A DNA stretch of 41,573 bases from an uncultured Clostridia bacterium (lineage in GTDB: Bacteria; Bacillota; Clostridia; Christensenellales; CAG-138): positions 1 through 41,573 of the forward strand of contig CAMVGD010000001.1 in the NCBI GenBank assembly GCA_947166925.1, read 5' to 3'. A program made the translations under genes and the position numbers. The notes beneath the pieces are model-generated. The model worked only from the letters and a program-made list of their open reading frames with translations, was not told the origin of the DNA and did not search any database. Shown here piece by piece: positions 16,511 through 24,246 of the stretch. Position 1 is the stretch's first letter, and each line of letters starts with the position of its first letter.

Positions 16511-16942
16511 TCATTCACAACAATCATATCGAACAATCCTCTTGTGTTTTCTCTGCGCATAGCAAAGCGTTTTGTATGCGCCGCCGAAGTTGTGCGTGAC
16601 AAAGGCGATCACGACGTCGGATCGGTCGATCATGTACTCGTTCCGGCGCGATATGGCGTAACGCTTCGGCACGTTTTCCAGCGGCGGATAGACCGTTTCG
16701 TCATAAGCGGAGACGTCGAAAGACCGGTCAAGATACGGCAGCACCAATACAGAGCGGATCTCAAGATACCGCTCTTTTTGTTTGTGCACAACAGCCGCGG
16801 CGAGCGTGTCGAACTGCCCGTACCCGCCGAGATAAAAGCAATCCGCGCCCTCGCGGATCAGCTCCGCGACGGTCTCATTCAGCCACGCGCCGACCGCCTC
16901 CGGATCGAAAACGTCCCTATGCCCGCAAAATGTAACGATCAA
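16511..16942 (-). CDS. SLOG/DUF1273-like protein, copy A
   Basis: The 143-aa protein begins IVTFCGHRDV and contains GGYGQFDTLAA, a nucleotide-binding Gly-rich loop, and RNEYMIDRSDVVIAFV, the SLOG (YpsA-like, Rossmann-type) pattern. SLOG proteins are thought to bind nucleotides or nucleotide-derived signals. The start is a TTG at 16940-16942 with GAGGA 7 bases upstream; no in-frame ATG is nearby. It is divergent from a ribbon-helix-helix gene across a palindromic operator. A nearly identical copy lies at 34880-35308, differing mainly near the C-terminus. Confidence 0.82.
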   Translation of the reverse strand: MIVTFCGHRDVFDPEAVGAWLNETVAELIREGADCFYLGGYGQFDTLAAAVVHKQKERYLEIRSVLVLPYLDRSFDVSAYDETVYPPLENVPKRYAISRRNEYMIDRSDVVIAFVTHNFGGAYKTLCYAQRKHKRIVRYDCCE

Positions 16943-16962
16943 ATGCGTTTCCTCACATTCTT

Positions 16963-16981
16963 TAGATATACAGTATATCTA
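16963..16981. promoter_or_regulatory. 19-bp perfect palindrome between SLOG and RHH genes, copy A
   Basis: TAGATATAC and GTATATCTA flank a single A. It sits just upstream of the TTG-start SLOG gene and 72 bases before the ribbon-helix-helix gene, and is the obvious operator for that regulator. The same sequence occurs at 35329-35347. Confidence 0.75.
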
Positions 16982-17052
16982 TTTCGGATATTATAACACA
17001 TTGTAGACATAAAATAAACACACCATACAGCCATCTGAAAGGAGATTGAACC

Positions 17053-17253
17053 ATGGCCGTTAAGAGTGTGTCGATTCGGATTGAGGAGGAAATGCTGAAA
17101 AAGCTCGCCTATATCGCCGATTATGAAGGCCGTTCGGTGAACAGCCATATCCTCGTGCTCGTCCGCAACGCGATCAAGGAGTTTGAAAACGAGAACGGCA
17201 GCATCGAGGGAGACATCCGTCCCGATAAGAATGTAAAGCCGTCAAGACGGTAA
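17053..17253 (+). CDS. ribbon-helix-helix (Arc-type) DNA-binding protein, copy A
   Basis: The 66-aa protein has a short N-terminal strand, VKSVSIRI, followed by two helices (EEMLKKLAYIADYEG and SVNSHILVLVRNAIKEFE). This is the ribbon-helix-helix fold of Arc/MetJ-type repressors and many antitoxins. AAAGGAGATTGAACC precedes the ATG. It is divergent from the SLOG gene with a palindrome between, so it probably represses both directions. The tail is short, basic and probably disordered. It is identical to copy B except for silent changes. Confidence 0.85.
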   Translation: MAVKSVSIRIEEEMLKKLAYIADYEGRSVNSHILVLVRNAIKEFENENGSIEGDIRPDKNVKPSRR

Positions 17254-17268
17254 AAACAAGGTTTACCG

Positions 17269-17296
17269 AAAGCCCGAGGCGCGTGCTTCGGGCTTT
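17269..17296. terminator. hairpin after RHH gene, copy A
   Basis: AAAGCCCGA at 17269-17277 pairs with TCGGGCTTT at 17288-17296. The T-run is only three bases, so termination is moderate at best. Copy B has an equivalent at 35635-35663. Confidence 0.6.
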
Positions 17297-17304
17297 GATC
17301 GTAT

Positions 17305-17367
17305 CAATGTCTCGTTTTCTGCCTTCAATGTCTTGTTTTCTCTTACCAATGTCTTGTTTTCTCTCAA
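17305..17367. repeat. 21-bp tandem repeat, three units, copy A
   Basis: Three consecutive 21-base units begin at 17305, 17326 and 17347, each starting CAATGTCTYG followed by a TTTTCT core. The period equals seven codons, and a minus-strand frame across it reads as a heptad-like RKQDI repeat, but no ribosome site supports that frame. Copy B has five units. Confidence 0.85.
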
Positions 17368-17410
17368 AACGCATTCGCTTTCGCTCTGTTGTCTTGTTTA
17401 ATAAAGAAAT

Positions 17411-17514
17411 TATACCTTAACGGGTATAATCATATCAATTTTCCATTAAAATATACCCGATGTGGTATAAAATAAAAGAAAAGCATTGACAATATACCCG
17501 ATGAGGTATAAAAT
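17411..17514 (+). promoter_or_regulatory. hipBST promoter with three phased operators, copy A
   Basis: Three 18-bp inverted repeats of the TATACC-N6-GGTATA type lie at 17411-17428, 17452-17469 and 17493-17510, with starts 41 bases apart, close to four helical turns. The third overlaps the promoter: TTGACA at 17486-17491 and TAAAAT at 17509-17514, spacing 17. HipB-type repressors bind such sites cooperatively. The -10 ends only 6 bases before the hipB ATG, so the transcript may be leaderless. Confidence 0.8.
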
Positions 17515-17520
17515 CGACAT

Positions 17521-17724
17521 ATGAAAAACATCGGAACATTTATTAAAGAAAACAGAAAAGCGGCGGGACTGACGCAGGAAGAATTTGCCATGCGCGCAGG
17601 GCTCGGGCTGCGTTTTGTCCGTGATCTGGAGCAGGGCAAAGAGACGGTACGGATGGACAAGGTCAATCAGGCGCTTGCCATGTTCGGCATGAAAGCGGTG
17701 CCGGGAAAGGCGGATGACGAATGA
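17521..17724 (+). CDS. hipB: HipB-like antitoxin/repressor, copy A
   Basis: The 67-aa protein is a Cro/CI-type helix-turn-helix: GTFIKENRKAAGLTQEEFA, then a recognition helix (LRFVRDLEQGK). It matches the short HipB family and would bind the three upstream palindromes and hold the Hip complex. No Shine-Dalgarno is seen at normal spacing and the promoter -10 is very close, so leaderless translation is likely. Its stop overlaps the hipS start (ATGA), so the three hip genes form one coupled operon. Confidence 0.88.
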   Translation: MKNIGTFIKENRKAAGLTQEEFAMRAGLGLRFVRDLEQGKETVRMDKVNQALAMFGMKAVPGKADDE

Positions 17725-18050
17725 GCGCATATCGAAAGGCATCTGTCTATGTGCGAGACCGTTTTGCCGGGTTCCTTTCGGAAACGGACAGCGGGTATCG
17801 GTTCGCATATGACGCGGCGTATCTGACCTTGCCCGACGCCCAAGCAATTTCTCTGACCCTTCCGCTGCGGGAAGCGCCGTATGAATCGAACGTCCTGTTT
17901 CCATTCTTCGACGGGCTGATTCCGGAGGGGTGGCTTTTGCATATCGTGAGCAAAAACTGGAAGCTGGATCAGAACGATCGCTTCGGGCTGCTGCTGGTTG
18001 CCTGCAAGGACTGCATCGGCGCGGTGCGGATCGAGGAGGCGGAACAATGA
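17721..18050 (+). CDS. hipS: HipS-like small subunit (HipA N-terminal subdomain), copy A
   Basis: The 109-aa protein matches the N-terminal subdomain 1 of HipA kinases, with LSETDSGYRFAYDAAYL, FPFFDGLIPEG and RFGLLLVACKDCIGAVRI. In tripartite HipBST systems this separate small protein is the antitoxin for the HipT kinase. It overlaps hipB and hipT by ATGA junctions. The split from the kinase is also present in copy B, so it is a true gene boundary and not a frameshift. The assignment to HipBST is from gene order and domain split. Confidence 0.85.
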   Translation: MSAYRKASVYVRDRFAGFLSETDSGYRFAYDAAYLTLPDAQAISLTLPLREAPYESNVLFPFFDGLIPEGWLLHIVSKNWKLDQNDRFGLLLVACKDCIGAVRIEEAEQ

Positions 18051-19003
18051 ACTGTTTATGCTGCGGAAAACCGATCCTGCCGGAAGAAAGCAACAGCGGC
18101 TGGCATACGCGCTGCATCCGCAAATTCTTCGGAACGGATACGCTGCCCGCATTGGATTTAAGCGAAGAAGCGCTTGCCTCGTATGTGACGGAATCGGTGT
18201 TTAAGGGCCTGACCGTGCCCGGCGTACAGCGGAAGATGTCGCTGCATCTGGAGCAGAAGGAAGCGCCGCGCCTGACGCTGGTTAATTATCCGACCGGATA
18301 CATTTTGAAACCGCAGACGCCGGAGTACCGCAATCTGCCGGAAGCCGAAGACCTTGCCATGCGAATGGCCGAAAAGGCGGGCGTCAAAACCGTGCCGCAC
18401 GCGCTGCTTCGGATGAATGGACAGTTTGCGTACATCACAAAGCGCATTGATCGGAAGATCACCGGCAGGAAGAGACTGCGTGTGCAAAAATACGCGATGG
18501 AGGACTTCTGTCAGCTCGATGAGCGGTTGACTATGGATAAATATCGGGGCTCCTATGAGCGCTGTGCAAAGATCGTTTCCCGATATTCCGTGCGGACGGG
18601 TCTGGATCTAAGTGAGCTGTTCCTACGGCTGGTCGTTTCGTTTGTCACGGGCAATTCGGATATGCATCTCAAGAACTTCTCGTTGATCGAAACCGAACCG
18701 GGCAGCGGCACTTTTGTACTGTCCTCAGCGTACGATCTGCTTCCGGTCAATCTGGTGCTGCCGGAGGATCGGGAGGAGCTTGCGCTGACGATGAATGGAA
18801 AGAAAGCGAATCTTCACCGAAACGACTTTCTGCATTTTGCAGAGCAGTGCGGCGTCGGAAAAGCGGCAGCGGAAAAGATCATCAAAAAGGTACTCGCCGC
18901 CGAAGACGACTTCCTTTCCCTGTGCGACGATTCCTACCTGCCGCAGGATATGAAAGACGCGCTGAAAGAGCTGATCCGCTCACGCTGTGAGCGGCTGAGA
19001 TAG
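18047..19003 (+). CDS. hipT: HipT-like serine/threonine kinase toxin, copy A
   Basis: The 318-aa kinase begins with a Cys-rich knuckle (CLCCGKPI at 3-10, with H20 and C23), suggesting a bound metal. Kinase features follow: a Gly-loop region TVPGVQRKMSL (56-66), KRIDRKI, the catalytic loop GNSDMHLKN at 202-210 with D205 and N210, and the metal-binding AYDLLPV with D230. HipT in characterised HipBST phosphorylates tryptophanyl-tRNA synthetase; that target is known for the E. coli system and not shown here. The whole catalytic set is intact. The ATG overlaps the hipS stop. A diverged second copy, also 318 aa, lies at 36447. Confidence 0.88.
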   Translation: MNCLCCGKPILPEESNSGWHTRCIRKFFGTDTLPALDLSEEALASYVTESVFKGLTVPGVQRKMSLHLEQKEAPRLTLVNYPTGYILKPQTPEYRNLPEAEDLAMRMAEKAGVKTVPHALLRMNGQFAYITKRIDRKITGRKRLRVQKYAMEDFCQLDERLTMDKYRGSYERCAKIVSRYSVRTGLDLSELFLRLVVSFVTGNSDMHLKNFSLIETEPGSGTFVLSSAYDLLPVNLVLPEDREELALTMNGKKANLHRNDFLHFAEQCGVGKAAAEKIIKKVLAAEDDFLSLCDDSYLPQDMKDALKELIRSRCERLR

Positions 19004-19051
19004 ATGATTGCCATTATTGCAGATTGATTTATTATTTCGTAAAGAGGAAAT

Positions 19052-20218
19052 ATGGACATTCGAGAGATTCTTTCAGCAGTCTCGCAAGTAGGACCGAAGA
19101 TCGTTGCTTCGTTTTGCATTATAAACGGAGAGTTAATGCCGCTTGAAGAAGTGCAAAACATGGGCTATGAGGAGTTTTGTAAACGTGCAAAACAGTACAT
19201 GCCCCAAAAGCTGTACAAATACTTTCCGAATACTGTAAAAAGAGATGAAAACGGTAACATAGTTAAAGACAAAAACGGAAATCCGATCAATTACTCGCTT
19301 GACAGTCTAAAGAATAATACGGTATTTATGCAAACACCAAGCGAGTTTGATGATGTTTACGATTCGGATATTCATATTGAATATGAAGACTATGTAAAGC
19401 TGCGTCTTCAGGAGTATTGTAAACGTTGCAAAATAAAGATATCAGAAGATTGGACAATGCAGGAGTTGGGAAACGCTTTGCTGCGACGCCTTATAGATCA
19501 ATATAAAGTCGAGAACAGCTTTCTGGGTGCATTTTCAAAAAGCGACAGTACAGAAATGGAGCGACTCTCTAATGAAATTCTCTGCAATCGAACGGAAATA
19601 AACATCATTAAAGGATTAGAACCTGGGATAGCTCTAGGTGAAGCAATCAGAGAAGAATATGGTTTATTCTGTAATCAGCTGAAAACAACGTTCAGGACAA
19701 CGTGTTTCACAACAACGCCTTATTCCCAACTTATGTGGGGCGGTGCTTATGCAAATAATCATAAGGGTTTTTGCATTGAGTATACTGTTCTTCCAAACGA
19801 AAAAGCTTATGAAGAAGTGTTCGCGAATTTGTTTCCGGTTGTATATTGCAAAGTCCGCCCAGACATGACAAAGCGTCTTGTCAATTATAAAGACAAGGAG
19901 CCGACGGTAGAAAACCTATGGGATATTTATCTTCACGGGGCATTGCGAAAGAGTATTGACTGGGCATATCAAAACGAATGGAGATTACTATTGCCGTTAG
20001 GACGAAAGAAGGAGACGGATTATAATACTGCTTTCTTCCCAATCACAAAGGTTTATCTCGGCAACAGAATGGATGCAGAGGATCGGCGCACGATCATCAG
20101 CATTTGCAAAGAGAAAGGTATTCCGTATGTTGGTGTAAAGCGAAGTCAGGAATTCTTCGAAATGCAGGACTGTGAACAATTGTGCGAAAATTGCCCAAAT
20201 GTGACTAGCACAAAGTAA
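19052..20218 (+). CDS. DUF2971 family protein
   Basis: The 388-aa protein shows the DUF2971 pattern: LYKYFPNTV, a long insertion, TPSEFDDVYDSD, then CFTTTPYSQLMWGGAYANNHKGFCIEYT, and later WAYQNEWRLLLP. The molecular role of the family is not established; members are common in defence islands. AAAGAGGA precedes the ATG. The C-terminus has a Cys cluster (C-E-Q-L-C-E-N-C). It is AT-rich and stands 48 bases downstream of hipT. Confidence 0.82.
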   Translation: MDIREILSAVSQVGPKIVASFCIINGELMPLEEVQNMGYEEFCKRAKQYMPQKLYKYFPNTVKRDENGNIVKDKNGNPINYSLDSLKNNTVFMQTPSEFDDVYDSDIHIEYEDYVKLRLQEYCKRCKIKISEDWTMQELGNALLRRLIDQYKVENSFLGAFSKSDSTEMERLSNEILCNRTEINIIKGLEPGIALGEAIREEYGLFCNQLKTTFRTTCFTTTPYSQLMWGGAYANNHKGFCIEYTVLPNEKAYEEVFANLFPVVYCKVRPDMTKRLVNYKDKEPTVENLWDIYLHGALRKSIDWAYQNEWRLLLPLGRKKETDYNTAFFPITKVYLGNRMDAEDRRTIISICKEKGIPYVGVKRSQEFFEMQDCEQLCENCPNVTSTK

Positions 20219-20320
20219 ATAGTAAATAAGGTAGTACAAAATAAAAAGTCAAAAGGTTCCTTGTGCGTTGCAAGGGACAGGATCCATTGACAGAGTAATT
20301 GACGGTTTTAAATAATGGCC

Positions 20321-20354
20321 AAAGCCCGAAGTGCGTGGGTGCGCTTCAGGCTTT
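20321..20354 (-). terminator. hairpin after tnpV
   Basis: AAAGCC at 20321-20326 pairs with GGCTTT at 20349-20354, with inner GAAG/CTTC pairing. It lies 17 bases beyond the tnpV stop on the minus strand. The T content after it is modest. The rest of 20219-20371 shows nothing else. Confidence 0.6.
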
Positions 20355-20371
20355 GTGCTGTCTTTCTGCGG

Positions 20372-20725
20372 TTATTCGCCGTAGACGATCTCGCGGAGGG
20401 CGAGTTCTTCTGCGCGGGCGCGGAGGTTGTTCATGCGGCGGAGCCATTCCATCTGGTTCTCGGCTTTCAGGCGCTCGGTGACGCCCTCAAGCGACGCCAT
20501 TTTGGAAACCGTGGCTTCGATCTGCTCCCTTGCCGTGCGGTCGATCTTCAGAAGATGCTCGGTCAGCTTGCCGGAGAGGACGAGGGCGGTCAGGGTGCCG
20601 TCGTTCCGTTGCTCCAGGAAACGCTTCCGCATCCTGCCGTACTTGCCGATGGGGGCGTCGGGCGCGGGATCGAGGATCAGATTCGGGATCTGGATGCTGC
20701 CGACCGTGGTATATGTGACGTTCAT
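20372..20725 (-). CDS. tnpV: TnpV-family transposon protein
   Basis: The 117-aa protein matches TnpV-type proteins from clostridial transposons: a start like MNVTYTTVGS, then PIGKYGRMRKRFLE, LVLSGKLTEHL, and MEWLRRMNNLRARAEELAL near the end. The start at 20725 has GGAGGTATCAAA upstream; the longer frame continues through the terminator region and is rejected. No transposase or integrase is visible next to it, so it is a remnant or a stand-alone member. It marks a former mobile element border near the BcgI-like module. Confidence 0.85.
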   Translation of the reverse strand: MNVTYTTVGSIQIPNLILDPAPDAPIGKYGRMRKRFLEQRNDGTLTALVLSGKLTEHLLKIDRTAREQIEATVSKMASLEGVTERLKAENQMEWLRRMNNLRARAEELALREIVYGE

Positions 20726-20853
20726 TTTGATACCTCCTTCAATGAATCCGATGGACTTCGCGCGGGGGCTGCTTTCGCCGGACGGAAGTATGCGTTCCGA
20801 GCAGGATCGGAAGGTGAATCTTTGCATACTCCAGCACATCCCTCGCCGCTACC

Positions 20854-20890
20854 ATAAAAAACAGACCCCAATTCGGGGTCTGTTTTTTAT
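20854..20890. terminator. strong bidirectional terminator
   Basis: A 16-base arm at 20854-20869 pairs with 20875-20890. The stem includes ACAGACCCC / GGGGTCTGT with A6 and T6 tails. It isolates tnpV from the repeats and the BcgI-like operon. Confidence 0.85.
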
Positions 20891-20972
20891 TGCGTCGCTC
20901 CTCCCTTCGAACGGGCGCAACGCGCTCCGTTCGGTAACGCGCCCGCGCCTTGGCGCGGATCAGCGCGTTCGC

Positions 20973-21094
20973 GGAGAAATCTCCTTGAAGAAAGGCGCGA
21001 AGCGCCTGCAATCAGATTTCTCCGTAACGGATCGCCGCAACGTCACCTTTGCGCGAAGCGCCTGCAATCAGATTTCTCCGTATCGGATCGCCGC
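20973..21094. repeat. 44-bp direct repeat pair with nested hairpins
   Basis: A 44-base unit at 20995-21038 is repeated at 21051-21094 with a single visible difference (AACGG against ATCGG), offset 56. A third partial copy of its end occurs at 21221-21234. GGAGAAATCT at 20973-20982 pairs with AGATTTCTCC at 21014-21023 around a GGCGCGAAGCGCC hairpin. Between 20891 and 21240 I see no gene, only such GC-rich stem-loops. Confidence 0.8.
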
Positions 21095-21117
21095 CCCCTT
21101 CATGGGGGCTGTTTTTT
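21093..21117 (+). terminator. terminator-like hairpin with T6
   Basis: GCCCCC at 21093-21098 pairs with GGGGGC at 21104-21109 around TTCAT, followed by TG and T6. It overlaps the end of the second 44-bp repeat. Confidence 0.75.
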
Positions 21118-21274
21118 GTCGCGTCGGGGCAGCGAGAACGGGCGCAAAGCGTCTGTTCGCATACGGAGCGAAGCGGAGTGCTCGGCGTTTTCTCCTATGT
21201 CCATACAATGAAGAAAACGCCGTATCGGATCGCCACTATTATCCAAATTATTTTTTGCTGTCCCATGAATGACC

Positions 21275-21320
21275 TTGTGAAAACAGTCGGAAAATGATAT
21301 AATAAATCAATTTATTATAT
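21275..21320 (+). promoter_or_regulatory. promoter and overlapping palindrome for the BcgI-like operon
   Basis: TTGTGA at 21275-21280, a 17-base spacer and TATAAT at 21298-21303 form a promoter. A perfect inverted repeat, ATATAATAAA at 21297-21306 and TTTATTATAT at 21311-21320, overlaps the -10 and the likely start site. A dimeric repressor site would be expected to act here. No dedicated controller gene is adjacent. Confidence 0.75.
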
Positions 21321-21364
21321 ATGTGAAACTGGCGTGCTTAAATTCGGCTTTTAAGGGGGAGAAC

Positions 21365-23182
21365 ATGATTAGAGCAGATATCGTTTCTACTGTCGGGAGA
21401 GAATACCTTACCAGTAATATTGAGAATGACGAATTCAGTTATCCCAAAGCATTTGCAGCTGCATCTTTACCGTTCGTACCAATTTGCAATAGCGCGGGGC
21501 GCAAATTTGAAAAGCTGGATATCCGGTTTCAAAAAGATAATGTATCCGTGCTTATAGAAACAAAAACGAGTTTCGTTGATGCAGACGAAGCACAGTTATC
21601 CGCGTATGTTGAATACGAAAAAGCACTTACTGGTAATAAAATTGTCGCTATTCTTGCCAACACCACAAATGATAATGTCAAAGTGTGGCGAGGCGTTGTT
21701 TCCGATGGTGACTTAATGCCAAAAGAAACAGCTCTTCGCACAATGGATGAGTACGTTGATTTCTACACATCCAAGATCAACGATAAAGAAAGGGTGATGC
21801 AAAACACTTATAAACTCAATGAACTGTTGCATCGCCATAGCATCCCTGAGAAGCTCCGCAGTCAGTTTGTCGGCACCTGTTTGCTTGCTTTGAAGAATGG
21901 TCTTGACTATTCTACCCCTTCATTGACTGCAGCACAGATTAGAACCCGAATAAAAGAGGTTTTAGAAGACCTGCTTAATTCAGATATAAACAAAGCCGAA
22001 AAGCTGGCATTGCTTAACCGAAATGTTCTCGGTAATCAGTATGTCAGACAACTTACAATTTCTGCTTTCAGAGAAATACTCAAATTTATCGAAGATAACA
22101 TTCTGCCGTTCATCAATGACAAGAGTACTTCAGGTCAAGATTTATTGAACCTATTTTTCATTACCTTCAATAAGTATGTTGGCAAGTCTGATAAGAATCA
22201 GGCTTTTACTCCCGACCATATAACGGATTTTATGGCAAAAGTTACGGGAGTAAACAAGCATTCGGTCGTCCTTGATCCTTGCTGTGGTAGCGGCTCGTTC
22301 TTAGTTCGGGCAATGACCCAGGCTTTGGATGACTGCGCTACTGCCGCCGAGCAGGAAGAAGTGAAAAAACATCAAATATTCGGCATTGAGTTTGATGAAA
22401 ATGTGTACGGGCTTGCTACAACAAATATGCTTATTCACTCTGATGGCAATTCAAACATTCGTCAAGGAAGCTGCTTTGCAATGGCTGATTGGATCAAAGA
22501 AGCTAAACCTAATGTAGTTTTGATGAATCCCCCATACAACGGACAGCGTATTCATTTGCCTGCAAGTTATGTTAGTACTTGGGGGCGGGATAAAAAAGAA
22601 GATCCATCAAAAGGATTGTTCTTTGTAAAATATATTGCTGATACGCTTAATTCGATCAACCATCAAGCAAAACTGGCGGTGCTACTTCCGGTTTCTTGTG
22701 CTATTGGTACCAGCGGTGAGATTGCCCGGCTGAAGAGAGAAATCCTTGAAGAAAATACGCTTGATGCAGTGTTCACATTGCCAATTGATATTTTCCACCC
22801 GGGAGCAAGCGCTTCAGCTTGCTGCATGTTGTTTAAGATCGGGACGAAGCATAATGATATTTCAAATCCAGATACCTTCTTTGGCTATTGTCGTGATGAT
22901 GGCTTTAAAAAGAAAAAGAATCTTGGACGAGTTGAACAAGTTGATTCATTCACGGGAAAGAGTCGTTGGGTTGATATTGAAAATGAATGGATTGAATTGT
23001 ATAGAAATCGTCGTTCTATTGATGGTCAATCGGCTACTCATAAAGTCACTGGCGACGACGAGTGGTTATGCGAAGCTTATATGAAGACCGATTATACAAA
23101 GATGTCGGAGCATGATTTTCAACAGACAATCAATGAGTTTCTTGCATATCTCGTCAAGGAGGGACGTATATATGAAACTTGA
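21365..23182 (+). CDS. BcgI-like type IIB restriction-modification subunit (nuclease plus N6-adenine methylase)
   Basis: The 605-aa protein joins a PD-(D/E)XK nuclease region to an adenine methyltransferase. The nuclease core shows D52 in KLDIRF and E65-T-K67 in VLIETKT. A helical connector spans about 140-290, then SAM motif I DPCCGSG at 304-310 and motif IV NPPY at 388-391. The size and the partner S protein match BcgI subunit A, which cuts on both sides of its site and needs a separate specificity subunit. AAGGGGGAG precedes the ATG at 21365. Its end overlaps the start of the S gene by 11 bases. A type I-like methylase with an N-terminal nuclease is the alternative reading. Confidence 0.82.
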   Translation: MIRADIVSTVGREYLTSNIENDEFSYPKAFAAASLPFVPICNSAGRKFEKLDIRFQKDNVSVLIETKTSFVDADEAQLSAYVEYEKALTGNKIVAILANTTNDNVKVWRGVVSDGDLMPKETALRTMDEYVDFYTSKINDKERVMQNTYKLNELLHRHSIPEKLRSQFVGTCLLALKNGLDYSTPSLTAAQIRTRIKEVLEDLLNSDINKAEKLALLNRNVLGNQYVRQLTISAFREILKFIEDNILPFINDKSTSGQDLLNLFFITFNKYVGKSDKNQAFTPDHITDFMAKVTGVNKHSVVLDPCCGSGSFLVRAMTQALDDCATAAEQEEVKKHQIFGIEFDENVYGLATTNMLIHSDGNSNIRQGSCFAMADWIKEAKPNVVLMNPPYNGQRIHLPASYVSTWGRDKKEDPSKGLFFVKYIADTLNSINHQAKLAVLLPVSCAIGTSGEIARLKREILEENTLDAVFTLPIDIFHPGASASACCMLFKIGTKHNDISNPDTFFGYCRDDGFKKKKNLGRVEQVDSFTGKSRWVDIENEWIELYRNRRSIDGQSATHKVTGDDEWLCEAYMKTDYTKMSEHDFQQTINEFLAYLVKEGRIYET

Positions 23183-24182
23183 CGTAGATAAGTGGGGTAA
23201 TTTCAAAATCGCTGATATTTTTCCCGTATTGCAAAACGGGAAAGCTAATCAAGGCTTGCTGAGCGAAGGAAATGATTGTTTCTATGTTGGCGCAAAAAAA
23301 GATGACAATGGTGTCATGCTTCATTGCGCCTATGATTCTGATTTAATTCAAAAAGGTAATTGCATCATATTCATTTGCAATGGGCAGGGTTCTGTCGGTT
23401 ATGCCAATTATATGGATGTTGATTTTATTGGCACAACAGATATAGTGGCGGGATATAACGATAATCTAAACAGATATAATGGACTATTTATTGCAACTGT
23501 TTTGTGTCAAGAACGCCCCAAATATTCTTTTGGTCGGAAATGGAAAACTCATTTGAAAGAAACTGTCATAAAACTGCCCCAAACATCAGAAGGTAATATG
23601 GATTGGGAGTATATGGAACAATATGTAAAATCTCTCAACTATAAACCTTTATCAACTACAAATAGGCTGGGCACCAGGCATAAACTTTTTATTGACAAAT
23701 GGAAAGATTTTTATCTTTCTGATTCGGGCCATCATCCCGGGCTATTCAAGATAGAAAGCTGCAAGTGCGGTTGCGCAGGTGATTTAGAAGATGGTGACGA
23801 AATAAACTATATAGGTGCTAAGAAAAGCGACAATGGAGTTATGCGTCGTGTGATGCGTGTGGATGATTTGGTTTCAAAAGGTAATGGGATTTTGTTTATC
23901 TGCGACGGCGAAGGTTCTGTAGGCTATGCGAATTACATGGATCAAGATTTTATTGGCTCAACGACAACGTCCATTGGGTACAATCCGAAACTTAATAAGT
24001 ATAATGCATTGTTCATCGTTACAATTATTGATCAAGAAAAATACAGGTTTTCGTATGGGAGAAAATACCGTGCACATATTGAAGAAGCGATGGTAAAACT
24101 CCCTGTTGACGCATACGGAAATCCAGATTGGAATTATATGGAAAACTATATCAAATCTCTACCATATGGGGATAGAATCTGA
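23172..24182 (+). CDS. BcgI-like specificity subunit
   Basis: The 336-aa protein consists of two similar halves, each with a W-x-x-F-x-x-x-x start, a YVGAKKDDNGVM or YIGAKKSDNGVM element, GSVGYANYMD, DFIG(T/S)T, a Y-N-x-L-N-x-Y-N element and FSYGRK or YSFGRK, ending in DW-x-YME-x-Y-(V/I)KSL. This internal duplication is that of BcgI-type S subunits, one recognition domain per half-site. The ATG at 23172 has GGAGGG 7 bases upstream and overlaps the methylase stop. A strong terminator follows at 24219. Confidence 0.85.
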   Translation: MKLDVDKWGNFKIADIFPVLQNGKANQGLLSEGNDCFYVGAKKDDNGVMLHCAYDSDLIQKGNCIIFICNGQGSVGYANYMDVDFIGTTDIVAGYNDNLNRYNGLFIATVLCQERPKYSFGRKWKTHLKETVIKLPQTSEGNMDWEYMEQYVKSLNYKPLSTTNRLGTRHKLFIDKWKDFYLSDSGHHPGLFKIESCKCGCAGDLEDGDEINYIGAKKSDNGVMRRVMRVDDLVSKGNGILFICDGEGSVGYANYMDQDFIGSTTTSIGYNPKLNKYNALFIVTIIDQEKYRFSYGRKYRAHIEEAMVKLPVDAYGNPDWNYMENYIKSLPYGDRI

Positions 24183-24218
24183 GGTGAAATAAAAGGAGTA
24201 TTTCATTTGTGCTTCCCC

Positions 24219-24245
24219 GCACCCGCCCCCGCGGGTGCATTTTTC
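24219..24245 (+). terminator. terminator of the BcgI-like operon
   Basis: GCACCCGC at 24219-24226 pairs with GCGGGTGC at 24231-24238 around CCCC, followed by ATTTTT. Its end touches the point where similarity to the sigma-like gene starts (24247). Confidence 0.85.
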
Positions 24246-24246
24246 T

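Noticed and set aside
17174-17374. Minus-strand heptad-repeat protein over the 21-bp repeats
   Set aside because: No ribosome site; it overlaps the RHH gene antisense, and the pattern follows simply from a 21-bp period.
17721-19003. A frameshifted hipA split into two pieces
   Set aside because: The same split with ATGA overlap occurs in the second copy, and it matches the known three-gene HipBST layout.
20427-21297. Long plus-strand frames between tnpV and the BcgI-like operon
   Set aside because: They run antisense to tnpV and through terminators and stem-loops; composition is not protein-like.
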